Source of the DNA: Halichondria panicea
Taxonomy: Eukaryota > Porifera > Demospongiae > Suberitida > Halichondriidae
Direction: 5' to 3'
Assembly: GCF_963675165.1 (NCBI RefSeq)
Contig: NC_087385.1
Location: 2,852,501 to 2,916,500, forward strand
DNA: 64,000 bases
The notes under the pieces were generated by a model. It was not told where the DNA came from. It was given only the letters and a program-made list of their open reading frames with translations, and did no database searches. The first letter of the stretch is position 1. Each line of letters begins with the position of its first letter. Of this stretch, positions 21,569 to 33,754 are shown piece by piece. The translations under genes and the position numbers were made by a program.

Positions 21569-22602
21569 TCCCCTGAATGCAGCTCTGAGATGGAGAGGAA
21601 TCCTCACTGCTCGGCGCCCTTACTCTGTTCCCTCGCCCAACTCTCTATGGCACATGGGTAAGTCATATATAGGTGTTGTGTGACCAGGTTTATGGTTAAT
21701 GTGTGTCAATTAAGTTTTAGATAAAGGAGCCCAGATGTGTGTACATGCATGTATATAGGTTGGAGCCTTATTATTATAGTAGTAGCAAGACTTGTGTATA
21801 CAATACATGCATACTAATCATATCTTGTATTCGTACAGATGGCCACCACAAGCTTGTGAGATGGGGCATGGTAACGCACGGGGCTATTGACGGATATAGC
21901 AGACTCGTCGTGTTTCTTCGCTGTAGCAATAATAACACTGCCGAAACAGTTTATAATCTCTTCCTTTCAGCTGTCCAACGGTTTGGACTACCGTCAAGAA
22001 TGCGATCTGACTACGGTGGTGAAAATTATCGTGTAGCAGCACATATGCTAGAGAGTAGAGGATATGACCGCAACAGCATGATAACTGGCAGTTCCGTGCA
22101 CAACCAGCGGATTGAGCGCCTCTGGCGCGATATGCATCGTTGCGTAACAGTGATATTTTACAAGTTATTCTATTACCTAGAGCAACATGGTTACTTGGAT
22201 CCTGATAACATGTTTCATCGGTATTGTTTACAGTACGTCTATCTTCCACGTATCAACCAGTCACTGAAAGTATTTATGGAGGGTTGGAACTGTCATGGGG
22301 TTCGAACGGAACACAATCTAACACCACATCAATTATTTGTGCGGGGAGCACTTTAAATGCAGAGAAGAGGACTTCAAGCCCTAGACTTTTTCGAACATAT
22401 TGATGAAATGTATGGTGTAGACGAAGAAATCAGTACGGGTGATGACGATTACACAGTTCGTATACCCCCAATTGGTCTTGCATTGTCTGATGAGAATATG
22501 GCTTTGTTGAAGGAAAGAGTAAATCCTCTGGCAGACAGCGATAATTTTGGGATAGAACTGTATGTTGAAACACTTACTTTTTTACGTACTTTGATTAACT
22601 GA
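21569..22602 (+). pseudogene. IS3EU-like integrase, 3' half (left arm, nonsense mutation)
   Basis: The gene continues as DPLNAALRWRGILTARRPYS, with a donor after 21657 (CATGG|GTAAGT) and an acceptor before 21839. Exon 2 holds DGHHKLVRWGMVTHGAIDGY, MRSDYGGEN and HNQRIERLWRD, the three catalytic acidic positions. The codon at 22354-22356 is TAA where the right-arm copy has CAA, which removes the last 81 residues. Together with the MULE insertion this copy cannot make full-length protein. Confidence 0.85.
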
Positions 22603-22672
22603 GATTTGTTAATGAATGTGCAGTGCGTAATGCCAGTAATAATTACAAATTTATATCCAAGTTGAATGATGG

Positions 22673-22824
22673 TACAGTGCATGGAACCCCTCTATAACGG
22701 ACACCTTTAATTGGAGAACAAAAAGTTTTGGCCGTTGTTAAGGGGTTGTTTTGTATGCAAACTTTTGGGACCTGGGTGTCTGGCCGTTATGTCGCAGTTG
22801 GCCGTTAAGAGGGGTTCCACTGTA
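22673..22824. mobile_element. Mariner-type MITE (TACAGTG...CACTGTA), left arm
   Basis: The ends are TACAGTG and GGTTCCACTGTA, with the interior word CTATAACGG / CCGTTA. The same insertion sits at the matching place in the right arm (27931-28082), so it predates the arm duplication. Confidence 0.65.
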
Positions 22825-23543
22825 TATAATTTTTATCATTTATGTTAATGAATGTCTGTCAGATGCAGGTACACATAATTATATAGACACACTATAAAGA
22901 GTATGACTAATATTATAGTAGTACTGCCAATACACAATGTTAGGACGTATATTATTATTATACTGGAATAGGTTGCAAGTACGTAGCCACTGTATATACA
23001 CTTGGTAGATATTGTCATATAGTTTTACAGATGCTGTTTATTAGTCTGAGTCAAATTTCTCATTGGCTTGTGGCACCGTCTTCAATTATACCTGAATCCG
23101 GATAGAAAAACATTTGCGATGTGAAAAATTGCTACAATCCTATGTACAACCTACTGATTCATATAGCATTTGAACGTGGAACATTTGTGGAACAATCATA
23201 ATTATTACATGCATGCTTGCAACATGATAATCATAAGCTCATGCAGATAACTATATAATTATATCTTCACTGTGACAAATGCAAGCACATGCATGTACTA
23301 CTTGCATGCATGTATAGAAGGTCTTGCTAATTTTGCATTCATAAGTTATAGGTGTTATATATAACAATTCTCCTGGGACCAAAGCTTGCATGCTTTTTAT
23401 TGGACCTATATACCTACATCACTCAGTAATACAAAAATCACAGCGATGAATGCTTTACAATACAATAACATCGTCATAAAGGTAATAATTATGGCCAAAA
23501 AACATTGACAGACATGCATGCAGTGTTATCAATATTGCAAACG

Positions 23544-23876
23544 TCAATAGCTGTCCATTCTCCACAAGTACTCGCTTGACAAACAAGCTCGGAACTCAGA
23601 AACAAACACTTGGTATGAAGGGTATGTTGAGGATAGAATCAGGGATGGTGCACAGGTGAGGGCAATGGGTCTACGTGAAGAACCGGTAAGAGCATTAAAT
23701 TCTAGAGATATTTTCGAAGAGGAACACACCGAGCTGCCAGTAACGAAGCGCAGAAAAGTTCGCAATTCATCCAGTCCCATATTTCCTATAAATTGACGCA
23801 GATAACCTAAAACCCTATTCACATGTATTTTACACATAGTTATGTGGAAGGTCTTGCTAATTTGATATGCTATCAT
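23544..23876 (-). CDS. HECT-like domain, C-terminal end (left arm, partial)
   Basis: The frame contains RVLGYLRQFIGNMGLDELRT, FLRFVTGSSVCSSSKISLEF, RRPIALTCAPSL and ends EFRACLSSEYLWRMDSY. The pattern LR.FLRFVTGSS, RRP.A.TC and a short C-terminal tail with SEFRACL resembles the C-lobe of HECT-type ubiquitin ligase domains seen in G2E3-like transposon proteins. The true catalytic Cys is probably the TC pair. It lies convergent to the integrase. The N-terminal part of the gene was not found in the centre of the palindrome, so it is partial or has exons I cannot recognise. Confidence 0.5.
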   Translation of the reverse strand: MIAYQISKTFHITMCKIHVNRVLGYLRQFIGNMGLDELRTFLRFVTGSSVCSSSKISLEFNALTGSSRRPIALTCAPSLILSSTYPSYQVFVSEFRACLSSEYLWRMDSY

Positions 23877-26800
23877 TATAATAGCTGTTTTATAACAATT
23901 CTGCCTTTATACACATGTATATATACCAACCAAAGCTCACATGCACAGTATTTTGATTTTATAGGACCTACTGAGTGTTCTACGTAATTATATAACCAGC
24001 GTGCTGTCCACAAACTGTTCTCTTGCAGATGATATAAGGGGTTGTATGGGATAAATATGTAAGAGTGTATGGATTGGTAAGTGTATAAAAACATGATAGT
24101 GACGATCAAAACGGATGCAGTTAAATTGCAAATGGGTTGTTTTCCACAATAATTATCAACAATTTGAACGAACACTGGACAGTCTTGATCAAGTTTCTAA
24201 AGGATGACGGCTGGCTTTTACCATCCACTCTTATCCAATTTGCTCTAATAGGAACAATTGTCGTGCAACAATATACATAACAAATTAAAAATTCCGATAA
24301 TTAATAGTATCAAGGGCGTATAAAAGAAGAGAGGGCATGCAACTCCACTATCAGTACACGTAGCTAGCAGAGTTCAAACGTGGGCGGAGGAATGTGTGCA
24401 TTTGCATGCAGTGCTAAAAATAGAAATGTCTATTTTTAGTATTTCATGCACAGTCATGCACATTTATCCGCCCACGTTTGAATTCTGCTCTTGGAGTTGC
24501 ATCCCTCTCTTCTTTTATACGCCCTTGATAGTATTACGTACATAAGTACATAACAGCCAGCTGTATAGGTATAGTCTTCACAGTCATGTAATAACAACTT
24601 ACCTACAGCTTCTTTTTGCAACTCCGGGCCTATACTCAGTGAGGCTACTGAATCACCCGGGGAGTATACACATGCACACAGTTATTCTTGCCCGTTGGTA
24701 TGTGGTTAGGTATATATGCAGTGGTTTATAACTGTGCTACATGCAGAACCTGCTTTTACATAGGAATGATATATACGTCATGTATAGGGAATCATATATA
24801 TACAGATCCCTGTGGTTAGGGATGTTGATGCATGCATGTATGTTTTTCACATGCTTTTCATGTATATAATTATCACTTGTTTACATACGTAAAATCTATT
24901 TTCTTGCCATGGCCATACATGCAGCTGCAATTTAAAACTTCTTTGTCATTGCAGCATATAGAGCTTGAGTAACGCATTTAGAATGAGTTATATAGACTAT
25001 ATCGATGTTTAGAAAGGACCCTTTTCATCAGAGAGGCACCTTCAGGGGCATGCATGCATGATCTCTCTTGAGTAGCCAACATGTATATAGTCTAGATTAA
25101 GAATTCATTCTCAACTCTATAACTTATGTATATACTCTTTGTTCTCAGTATGCCTTTTTATTGCTGTCATATAGCAACTGGCAATAAAATCATTATTGAC
25201 CAATCACTCGGTTTGTATGGATACACTGACCAAACCTATATACAAGAGCATGGTTACATTTACCCCACTTGATACCCCATGCATGCATGCAGGGAGTTGC
25301 AACTAACACTATACAAGGATATAAAAATAATATACTGTCACAAAAAGCACATGCGTGCATGTCTTAACTATATCATGCAGGCATGCATGCATGCATGTAT
25401 ACATTATATACATGCAGAGTATTTTACACCATAATTATATATAATTATAGCGGGTAAATTTGGCAATTTTCATTTGACGATGTTGCATGGAACAGCGCCC
25501 TATATAATATTATATGAACCTTGTGAGTTCGCATACACTCAATGCCTTTAATACTGCAAATCTTTGAGCATGCGCAATTAAAAAGGCTGCAGTAACACGC
25601 AGCGCGGGAACAAATATCTGGACAGCGATTTAGTAAATCAGGACACCGATTTAGTAAAGCGTGAGACCGGTACGTGAGACCGCTTTAATTATAGTAGTGG
25701 GACACTGATATAGTGAAATAGTGAAGTGCATGACGTGGATTAGACATGCAGTTTTTACACATGGTGTTTTGACACAAACGACACTCCATAGTATACTACG
25801 GCACGGCATTATTAACCACGTGGGATATACTGGGCATTGGCGATTTTTAATTTTTGGTGACCCTCATGCATGCACCTTCATTCGCCAAATCGACAATTAC
25901 CCACTATAATTACCCACTATATACAGTATATATGTATACATGTGCACACTTACTCAATGATCAGTCTTGGTGCATGCATGCATCAGATAGTGCATTTTGG
26001 GGGCATCAGTATAGAGCTCACAAAAGGCTATTGAAGGGTTTTTGAGGTAAGCAACTTCATCTGAGTGTCGAGATCTGGGGAAAATAGATGGTCTGTGATT
26101 TCCAGCATGAGAAGGTAATTGCTCCAATGTGGGTTATCTTCAGGAACAAATTGGGCCACCATGCATGAAAGGAAACAGGCGGCTCAGTAACCATGCACGA
26201 CTGCATGCTGAAGGTAAATGCAAATCAATACCTTTTCTTTTGTTTCAGCTACTGTGGAAAAACACTGACGACAAGGCGGTCTGTATATGCACTCGCTCCT
26301 TCCTTAAGCCTCCCATAAATGAACTAGCAGGATTATCATTGCATGCTAGCAACCATTGGTCAACCACTTCAGAGTGCCAAAAACTCTGAGGGGTTCACTC
26401 CCATGTATACCCACCACTTCTACTATACTGATTATCATTGACTGATTATCATTGACCCTGCATGCCCCACACTATTCCTACACTATTCGGAATTTCCAAT
26501 ATAATATTGACTGAGTCCTATACACTATTACTTTAATTCATCGTCCTAACACTATATATAATCTGCAGCTATAATAATTATTGCACGAGAACATAATTAT
26601 AACATCAAATCTATATAAGGTATAGGGGTGGGCACATTATCATACTGGTATAATGATGGGCACACTTTCGACAGCACTGCCAAACATGATTCTACAGTTA
26701 CTGTAGCACAGTGACATTCTGCACACATGCATGGTTGAGACGATTTTTGTAGATTCAATTGTAAGCATGTAGTGTAGTCACTCTGTGATGTTACATTATT

Positions 26801-26898
26801 TTTCATGGTTGAAATCACTGAAATGGGTTTGAGCATATAGCACTTTTTCAAAAGTATTGCAAAGCATAATTATATTGGGAACATTTCTGAACATAATA
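23780..26898. other. Unique centre of the palindromic element
   Basis: About 3.1 kb between the arms. It holds the 227-bp MITE at 24311-24537. Apart from the start of the HECT-like reading frame on the left margin, no gene is supported. It is rich in GCATGCATGC and ATAATTATA words. Confidence 0.5.
24311..24537. mobile_element. CAAGGGCGTATA MITE with 7-bp duplication
   Basis: Inverted ends CAAGGGCGTATAAAAGAAGA, with ATAGTAT on both sides (24304-24310, 24538-24544). The arms continue through CGTGGGCGG / CCGCCCACG and enclose a central AAATAGA/TCTATTT palindrome. It belongs to the same family as 57869-58410. Confidence 0.75.
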
Positions 26899-26899
26899 A

Positions 26900-27139
26900 A
26901 TGATGGGACTGGATGAATTGCGAACTTTTCTGCGCTTCGTTACTGGCAGCTCGGTGTGTTCCTCCTCAAAAATATCTCTAGAATTTAACGCTCTTACCGG
27001 TTCTTCACGTAGACCCATTGCCCTCACCTGTGCACCATCCCTGATTCTATCCTCAACATACCCTTCATACCAAGTGTTTGTTTCTGAGTTCCGAGCTTGT
27101 TTGTCAAGCGAGTACTTATGGAGAATGGACAGCTATTGA
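26900..27139 (+). pseudogene. HECT-like C-terminal fragment (right arm)
   Basis: It is the same protein end as the left copy, from MGLDELRTFLRFVTG to WRMDSY, but it begins exactly at the inner edge of the right arm. The upstream part present in the left copy is missing. It is therefore a truncated copy created when the arm was duplicated. Confidence 0.6.
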
Positions 27140-27149
27140 CGTTTGCAAT

Positions 27150-27295
27150 ATTGATAACACTGCATGCATGTCTGTCAATGTTTTTTGGCCATAATTATTA
27201 CCTTTATGACGATGTTATATTATTGATAACACTGCATGCATGTCTGTCAATGTTTTTTGGCCATAATTATTACCTTTATGACGATGTTATTGTAT
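27150..27295. repeat. Tandem duplication of about 75 bp in the right arm
   Basis: The block 'attgataacactgcatgc' to 'gacgatgttat' occurs twice in a row here. The left arm (23460-23540) has it once. This accounts for most of the length difference between the arms. Confidence 0.8.
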
Positions 27296-27930
27296 TGTAA
27301 AGCATTCATCGCTGTGATTTTTGTATTACTGAGTGATGTAGGTATATAGGTCCAATAAAAAGCATGCAAGCTTTGGTCCCAGGAGAATTGTTATATATAA
27401 CACCTATAACTTATGAATGCAAAATTAGCAAGACCTTCTATACATGCATGCAAGTAGTACATGCATGTGCTTGCATTTGTCACAGTGAAGATATAATTAT
27501 ATAGTTATCTGCATGAGCTTATGATTATCATGTTGCAAGCATGCATGTAATAATTATGATTGTTCCACAAATGTTCCACGTTCAAATGCTATATGAATCA
27601 GTAGGTTGTACATAGGATTGTAGCAATTTTTCACATTGCAAATGTTTTTCTATCCGGATTCAGGTATAATTGAAGACGGTGCCACAAGCCAATGAGAAAT
27701 TTGACTCAGACTAACAAACAGCATCTGTAAAACTATATGACAATATCTACCAAGTGTATATACAGTGGCTACGTACTTGCAACCTATTCCAGTATAATAA
27801 TAATATACGTCCTAACATTGTGTATTGGCAGTACTACTATAATATTAGTCATACTCTTTATAGTGTGTCTATATAATTATGTGTACCTGCATCTGACAGA
27901 CATTCATTAACATAAATGATAAAAATTATA

Positions 27931-28082
27931 TACAGTGGAACCCCTCTTAACGGCCAACTGCGACATAACGGCCAGACACCCAGGTCCCAAAAGTTTGCAT
28001 ACAAAACAACCCCTTAACAACGGCCAAAACTTTTTGTTCTCCAATTAAAGGTGTCCGTTATAGAGGGGTTCCATGCACTGTA
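27931..28082. mobile_element. Mariner-type MITE, right arm copy
   Basis: Reverse complement of 22673-22824 at the equivalent position in the right arm. Ends TACAGTGGAACCCC and GGGGTTCC...CACTGTA. Confidence 0.65.
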
Positions 28083-28152
28083 CCATCATTCAACTTGGAT
28101 ATAAATTTGTAATTATTACTGGCATTACGCACTGCACATTCATTAACAAATC

Positions 28153-29872
28153 TCAGTTAATCAAAGTACGTAAAAAAGTAAGTGTTTCAACATACAGTTC
28201 TATCCCAAAATTATCGCTGTCTGCCAGAGGATTTACTCTTTCCTTCAACAAAGCCATATTCTCATCAGACAATGCAAGACCAATTGGGGGTATACGAACT
28301 GTGTAATCGTCATCACCCGTACTGATTTCTTCGTCTACACCATACATTTCATCAATATGTTCGAAAAAGTCTAGGGCTTGAAGTCCTCTTCTCTGCATTT
28401 GAAGTGCTCCCCGCACAAATAATTGATGTGGTGTTAGATTGTGTTCCGTTCGAACCCCATGACAGTTCCAACCCTCCATAAATACTTTCAGTGACTGGTT
28501 GATACGTGGAAGATAGACGTACTGTAAACAATACCGATGAAACATGTTATCAGGATCCAAGTAACCATGTTGCTCTAGGTAATAGAATAACTTGTAAAAT
28601 ATCACTGTTACGCAACGATGCATATCGCGCCAGAGGCGCTCAATCCGCTGGTTGTGCACGGAACTGCCAGTTATCATGCTGTTGCGGTCATATCCTCTAC
28701 TCTCTAGCATATGTGCTGCTACACGATAATTTTCACCACCGTAGTCAGATCGCATTCTTGACGGTAGTCCAAACCGTTGGACAGCTGAAAGGAAGAGATT
28801 ATAAACTGTTTCGGCAGTGTTATTATTGCTACAGCGAAGAAACACGACGAGTCTGCTATATCCGTCAATAGCCCCGTGCGTTACCATGCCCCATCTCACA
28901 AGCTTGTGGTGGCCATCTGTACGAATACAAGATATGATTAGTATGCATGTATTGTATACACAAGTCTTGCTACTACTATAATAATAAGGCTCCAACCTAT
29001 ATACATGCATGTACACACATCTGGGCTCCTTTATCTAAAACTTAATTGACACACATTAACCATAAACCTGGTCACACAACACCTATATATGACTTACCCA
29101 TGTGCCATAGAGAGTTGGGCGAGGGAACAGAGTAAGGGCGCCGAGCAGTGAGGATTCCTCTCCATCTCAGAGCTGCATTCAGGGGATCGGTTGCGTGGAT
29201 AGCATTACGCACCCTTTGTCTAGTGACAGCATATCCCAATGACCGTAGTCGCCCAATCACCAGTGTCTCTCCCATATTTGGCATTTCTCGACGCACCTGT
29301 TGGAGCTTTGTACGTAGATCACTGTCACTTATACTTCTTGCAGCACTATGAACATCTAGAATGCCGAACTCCCCTCTTCTTCTATAGATAGTCATTCGAG
29401 AGACACCCAATAGTTTACTAATCTCAGTCCAAGTGAAATTTAAACTACATAGGTATTCCAACTGGTCTTGACAAATAAATAGCTGGGGACGGCCACGTCC
29501 TACTCTCCTAGCAACCTGGGGAACTTGGTAGCCTCCGTCTGTGTGTGCATCCAACTCATCAAGTCGAGTGTACCACATTGTCTTGAGCAACACACAACTG
29601 TCCATTATTTCCTTCAATGCCGTGCAAACTTCAATCGTCTCATCATCGCCATCATCTTCAATTTGCACACGAAGGGAAGATAGAGCATGTATACAAACCT
29701 CAAACCTCTCAATAACGAACTGGGCATAACTAGTAGACTGAGTATAATCGATTTCTCTATCTACTGTAGTAAGGAAAGTCTCCATTTCTTGGAGAAATGT
29801 TTCCCATCCCCACACTCGATCTCCAGCTCCAGCTCTTTGATCAACCATTTTAATTAATGAACACCCAGTCAC
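28153..29872 (-). CDS. IS3EU-like integrase/transposase, intact copy (DD35E)
   Basis: Two exons, 29872-29098 and 28916-28153, separated by a 181-bp GT-AG intron, encode 512 aa without interruption. The N-terminus is helical. GRGRP near residue 127 looks like an AT-hook. A helix-turn-helix follows (TWTEISKLLGVSRMTIYRRR). The retroviral-integrase-like core has D259 in LWHMDGHHK (codon split by the intron), D316 in MRSDYGGEN and E351 in HNQRIERLW, giving D-x56-D-x34-E. The C-terminus is acidic (STGDDDYTVRIPP). This core with WH.DG.HKL is the family I know from IS3EU-type elements of fish, cnidarians and sponges. It would cut and join the TATGGCACG ends. The start could also be Met9 (MVDQ). Confidence 0.85.
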
Positions 29873-29895
29873 CTTTTGACCTTGAGCCTCGCACT

Positions 29896-29955
29896 CGATT
29901 ACAGCACGTCTTGTAACGTTACAGCACGTCTTGTAACGATTACAGCACGTCTTGC
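29896..29955. promoter_or_regulatory. Iterated repeats upstream of the right-arm integrase
   Basis: Three copies of TTACAGCACGTCTTG, the reverse complement of the trio at 7140-7200, lie between the integrase start and the transposon end. They are candidate transposase-binding sites. Placement is the only evidence. Confidence 0.4.
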
Positions 29956-31324
29956 ATGCATGACGTTTTCCCTTACTTTATGACGTCCTATAGCACTATT
30001 TATTTTTGTTACACTTGGCGTGCCATAGCTCCGAGGTACATCCACACCTATACCTCACTCCGTGTTTGCGGTTCAACTGCGCCGGCACACATTAAAACCC
30101 CTAGTCTGTATTCAACTGTGCACGCTGTTTCCAGATGTGTGATGTGGCTTGTGAGACTACCTACCCTAGCTTGGCTACACATTCGCCCCCCTGGGATTAA
30201 CAATGTAAATCACAGGATGAAGTTCTGATTATCTAGGGGGAGATTCATGAGCGATTTTCATTAAGTTAGGTGTTGCTCAGTGTATTAATGAGCTTCGTCC
30301 TCTGAATAGACACAGCTATTTATCTATCTAAACTGACTCGTTTTAGCACATAGACACTTGAAATTGTTGCCGCTTGCATTTTTAAACAAAACTGTGTTTG
30401 CAATTTATTTGAAACCCTAACTCCACAGTTCTTAAGAATGCACCAGAAGCGATACCAGAGTCTAAAAACCAATTTTTTGAGGCAACATGCCGCCAGACAG
30501 CGCCTTGCCCCCTACCGTCAATTTTTTCCTGTATGAAGTCCTACTACAGTTTGGGGTGCAATCATGTTGGAGAGTACAGACCTACTCCACACAATTTATA
30601 TATCCAATGCAACAGTCAAGTATACGTATAACTAGACAAATATGATCAAACAATCAAATAGTCCATCATTAATTTGCAATCAGTCACAAAAATGTGTGAA
30701 CATAAGGGCGAAACTTAACATTGCTCTCATTGACACAGAGTTCCTAGAAATGTTCAATGTGATCAGCGCAGCTACAGAGGAAAAGTTAGAATTTACATTA
30801 ATACACTCTGAAGGTCAAAGGGATTTACAAACAGAGATATTGTGTTAATCGTTGCATGTCACCTTTTGAAAACCAATATATGAGGCATTCTCCCTAAAGC
30901 ACTGACGACAACAGTTAAGTCCATATTTCCTGATTAGGCCATGCCGGTTACCACAGATGCGACTGCAAAAATACATTTAATGAAAGCACAGGAGGTGGAA
31001 ACACAAACACTTTAATTGCATGCAAGGAATGGTACAAAAGAGTGGGAAATGATAGACCATGATAGTTTCTAAGGATGCCAAAATTATTGTTCAAAGTCCC
31101 TTTTTCTTGCCATTATTCTATTCTTCCACAATGAACTCTGACTATTCCACAAAAAGACAAGTGACAAGACATAGCACAGCGGGTTACTATGCATCGGTGT
31201 GCAACATGTGTTTATCCTCGAGACAAGAACCGCAAAAGTAGTCATTACATTTGAGGTAAGGTTGTTTTAAGGTTACGGTCAACCGTTTGCTCATTAATTA
31301 TTCATGAGCTAGATCTTAGTGATC

Positions 31325-31720
31325 TTTTCCAGCTAGAAGTCCAGCTGAAACGCAGTAGTCATTTCATGGCTCGAATAGACATTTTTACTATAAAGCTTAG
31401 GTACAGTCTACTGTAGCTTCACTATATGCAGGGCGGGTCGAAGAGATATTTCGAAAAAAGGCTACTGAAAGCTCACAAGAGGCTGTTTTCCTTGGCTCTG
31501 GCCACCATTTTAAGTGGAGTTAGTCTACATATTTTTATTTTGTGAGAGTTTCTTGGCCTGGAAAGAAAAAAAAAAACGCTTCGACCCGCCCTCCAGAACA
31601 CAGAGCTAGAAGTGTTTTTGGAAGTTTAAAATGACTACTGGTTTGTGTTGTTTCTAGTAACTTGATAATCGCTCAGAGCTTCCACTGGAAAATGTTTTGA
31701 AGACTGATACTTGTCATACA
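31325..31720. repeat. Dispersed repeat, copy B, with internal inverted pair
   Basis: Aligns with 565-1135. It also has an inverted pair GGGCGGGTCGAAG at 31431-31444 and 31579-31592, absent from copy A, which may mark a small insertion or a stem. Confidence 0.5.
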
Positions 31721-32321
31721 GGATACACCAATATATTTATCATGTATGTGCTTCAAAGTTTTATCATGGCATTTATAGTTTCACAAAAATCATTATAAGA
31801 AAATCATGAATATTCATGAGCAAACTGTTTACCGCAACCTTAAGCTGCGGCTATTTCTCAAAATACAGCCACCTCGCTATTCCGGCCAGGCTGTACTGTC
31901 TCAAGGGTGACCAGATTAACGAGAGTCTACTGTATTCCTGGTCATTTATAAATGACTTGTTATTCAATTAGCTTATCTTATTGTACATTTATGGTTATGT
32001 ATTGTGCCACATGCAAAATAGATCAATGAAGGTGCTGATGCCTCGGTGGAGGTGTCAAAGCTTCATAGCATGCTTCATAGCATACCGTATAGCGGCCAAA
32101 CATTTTGCGGTGTGCGTAAACCTCCCTCCCCCAAAACTTTTAATCCCAGATGAAACCCTGGATACCTAAGATGGCCAGAACAATTCCTTGGTTAATTCGT
32201 ATTCCAGAAGAGTAATGTTGAGAGAGGCTTTTTAACCAGATTCTTGGAATCGACTCAAGACTGATTCGCTAGACAATTATTGACAGGAGGACCTCCACTA
32301 GAAGATTTTGATTATGAACAT

Positions 32322-32482
32322 GCTGTAACTGTTTGGTCTTCAAGACTAATAACTGTGAGACAGGGCCACCACATTTTTTTGATTTACATGCTCTGAGATT
32401 GATCCTGGCGTAATACAAAAATGTACTATAATACAGAATACAAACAAGTTATTAGTCTTTGAAGACCAAACAGTTACAGCTT
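32322..32482. repeat. Hairpin element of about 160 bp
   Basis: The arms read GCTGTAACTGTTTGGTCTTC and AGACCAAACAGTTACAGC, then ACTAATAACT / AGTTATTAGT, around an 85-bp middle. It looks like a small foldback MITE. No clear flanking duplication. Confidence 0.55.
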
Positions 32483-33557
32483 GTTTGTTATACGTACAAG
32501 TGTCTTGATGATTTCATGATAATGATATTCATGATAACTTAATGACATTATTAATCCGGAAATTTCATGTATTAGGATGGTCTGGCTCTATTCGGTTCTA
32601 TTGTACCCTTTTGTGAGTGACAATTTTGCATGAGCAGGAGTGTGTGTGGCACCATGTGACATCTGGTCATGCCCCCTTTCATCTCCGCCATGGAACCACG
32701 CAGAGGAGGTACAACATCCGCGTTTCTTAAAGACCCACATTCCTTATTATATCCGGGTCAAGCATCCCTCCTGAAGGTTCTGAAGCTGATACGATGGTTG
32801 ATTAAGCTAATAGCTATAACTTGATCAAACAGTGCACGAATCAGACTCTTGGCAGCTAAAAATAGCCCAGTGCTTAATAATTATGTTTAAGTTTGGCAGG
32901 GAATGCGAGTCTAAAAAACTTCCTTTGACGCGCGGATGTCGTACCTTCTATGGGAGCCACGTATCTGTCATGATCCTCAATCCTCATTATTTACTAGGCG
33001 TGGCAAGAAGGGGTTCAGCTAGGTATGTTAACTAAGGGAAAGTTAAAATAATTATTTAGGGCGTTTCCAACATCTGGTGCTGTGAATAATCATAGATATA
33101 AGAAGGGAGAGGGGATGGGAAACGCAATTTTGACGATCCGCATTTCAGTCAACTATTTCTTCTTTATTTTCTCCAGCCCATGCTGCTTCTAGCTAGTACT
33201 AGGCTATAAACTAGCTTCTGAGCTCCATGTATTAACAATGGCTGGTGGAACAGTCACAACAAGGTAGCAGTAATAGTTAGTGAGACTCCTTAAGCAGTAA
33301 AAAGCAGCCTGGACAGCAAATTCTTGAGAGGATCTTGTCTGTACCGTTGAGTATTCCAATACCAGGGTACAGTCACAAACATGATCAAAATGTAGAAAAG
33401 TTTTGTCGTAAATTACTGTGCCAATGCAATAAACCAACTATGAGTATCAATGAATACAAAGAGACATTTACCTACATTCAATCATTGATATAACTTTCTA
33501 ATCGGGTACACAAAGAGTCTGCACTTCAAAACCAGGTTACTAAGACAAAAACGAATA

Positions 33558-33754
33558 CCGTATAGCGCGAAATTTTCGAGGCACTTATATTTAGGCCTCT
33601 AAAAGCATTTCCGGAATGAATACTTACCGAAAGCCACGCCTTTAAATCTTTGCATGTTATAGCAGATAATTCTAATTAAACAGCAATTTTCGTGGACTTA
33701 ATTTTCGTGTAGAATTGCTAACCCACAAATCCGCAAAAACTTCGCGCTATATGG
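33558..33754. mobile_element. TA-flanked MITE, CCGTATAGCGCGAA subfamily
   Basis: Inverted ends CCRTATAGCGCGAA, with TA on both sides, 197 bp. The interior words TTTTCGAGGCACTTA and GCCACGCCTTTAAATCTTTG recur in 61167-61381. Confidence 0.65.

Larger units (their letters stand above)
6306..30027. mobile_element. Giant palindromic IS3EU-like transposon (composite)
   Basis: The left end reads TATGGCACGCCAAGTG and the right end is its exact reverse complement. The six bases outside both ends are GCTCCG (6300-6305, 30028-30033). The left arm is 6306-23779. After removing two later insertions it is about 3,052 bp and matches the right arm 26899-30027 (3,129 bp, including an extra 75-bp duplication) in inverted orientation. 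Each arm carries an integrase gene, the same mariner-type MITE and the 3' end of a HECT-like gene. A unique centre (about 23780-26898) separates them. As I recall, IS3EU elements make 6-bp duplications, which agrees. Alternatively, two separate insertions could be flanked by matching hexamers by chance. Confidence 0.75.
30034..33557. other. Intergenic, repeats only
   Basis: No gene is supported. It holds the dispersed repeat at 31325-31720, a TGCCTCGGTGGAGG fragment (32039-32060), a hairpin at 32322-32482 and a short repeat 'gcagaggaggtacaacatcc' (near 32700) that recurs near 36370. Confidence 0.5.

Noticed and set aside
21884-22249. 121-codon frame opposite the integrase (also 28506-28871)
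   Set aside because: Antisense shadow of the integrase core; identical in both arms only because the arms are identical.
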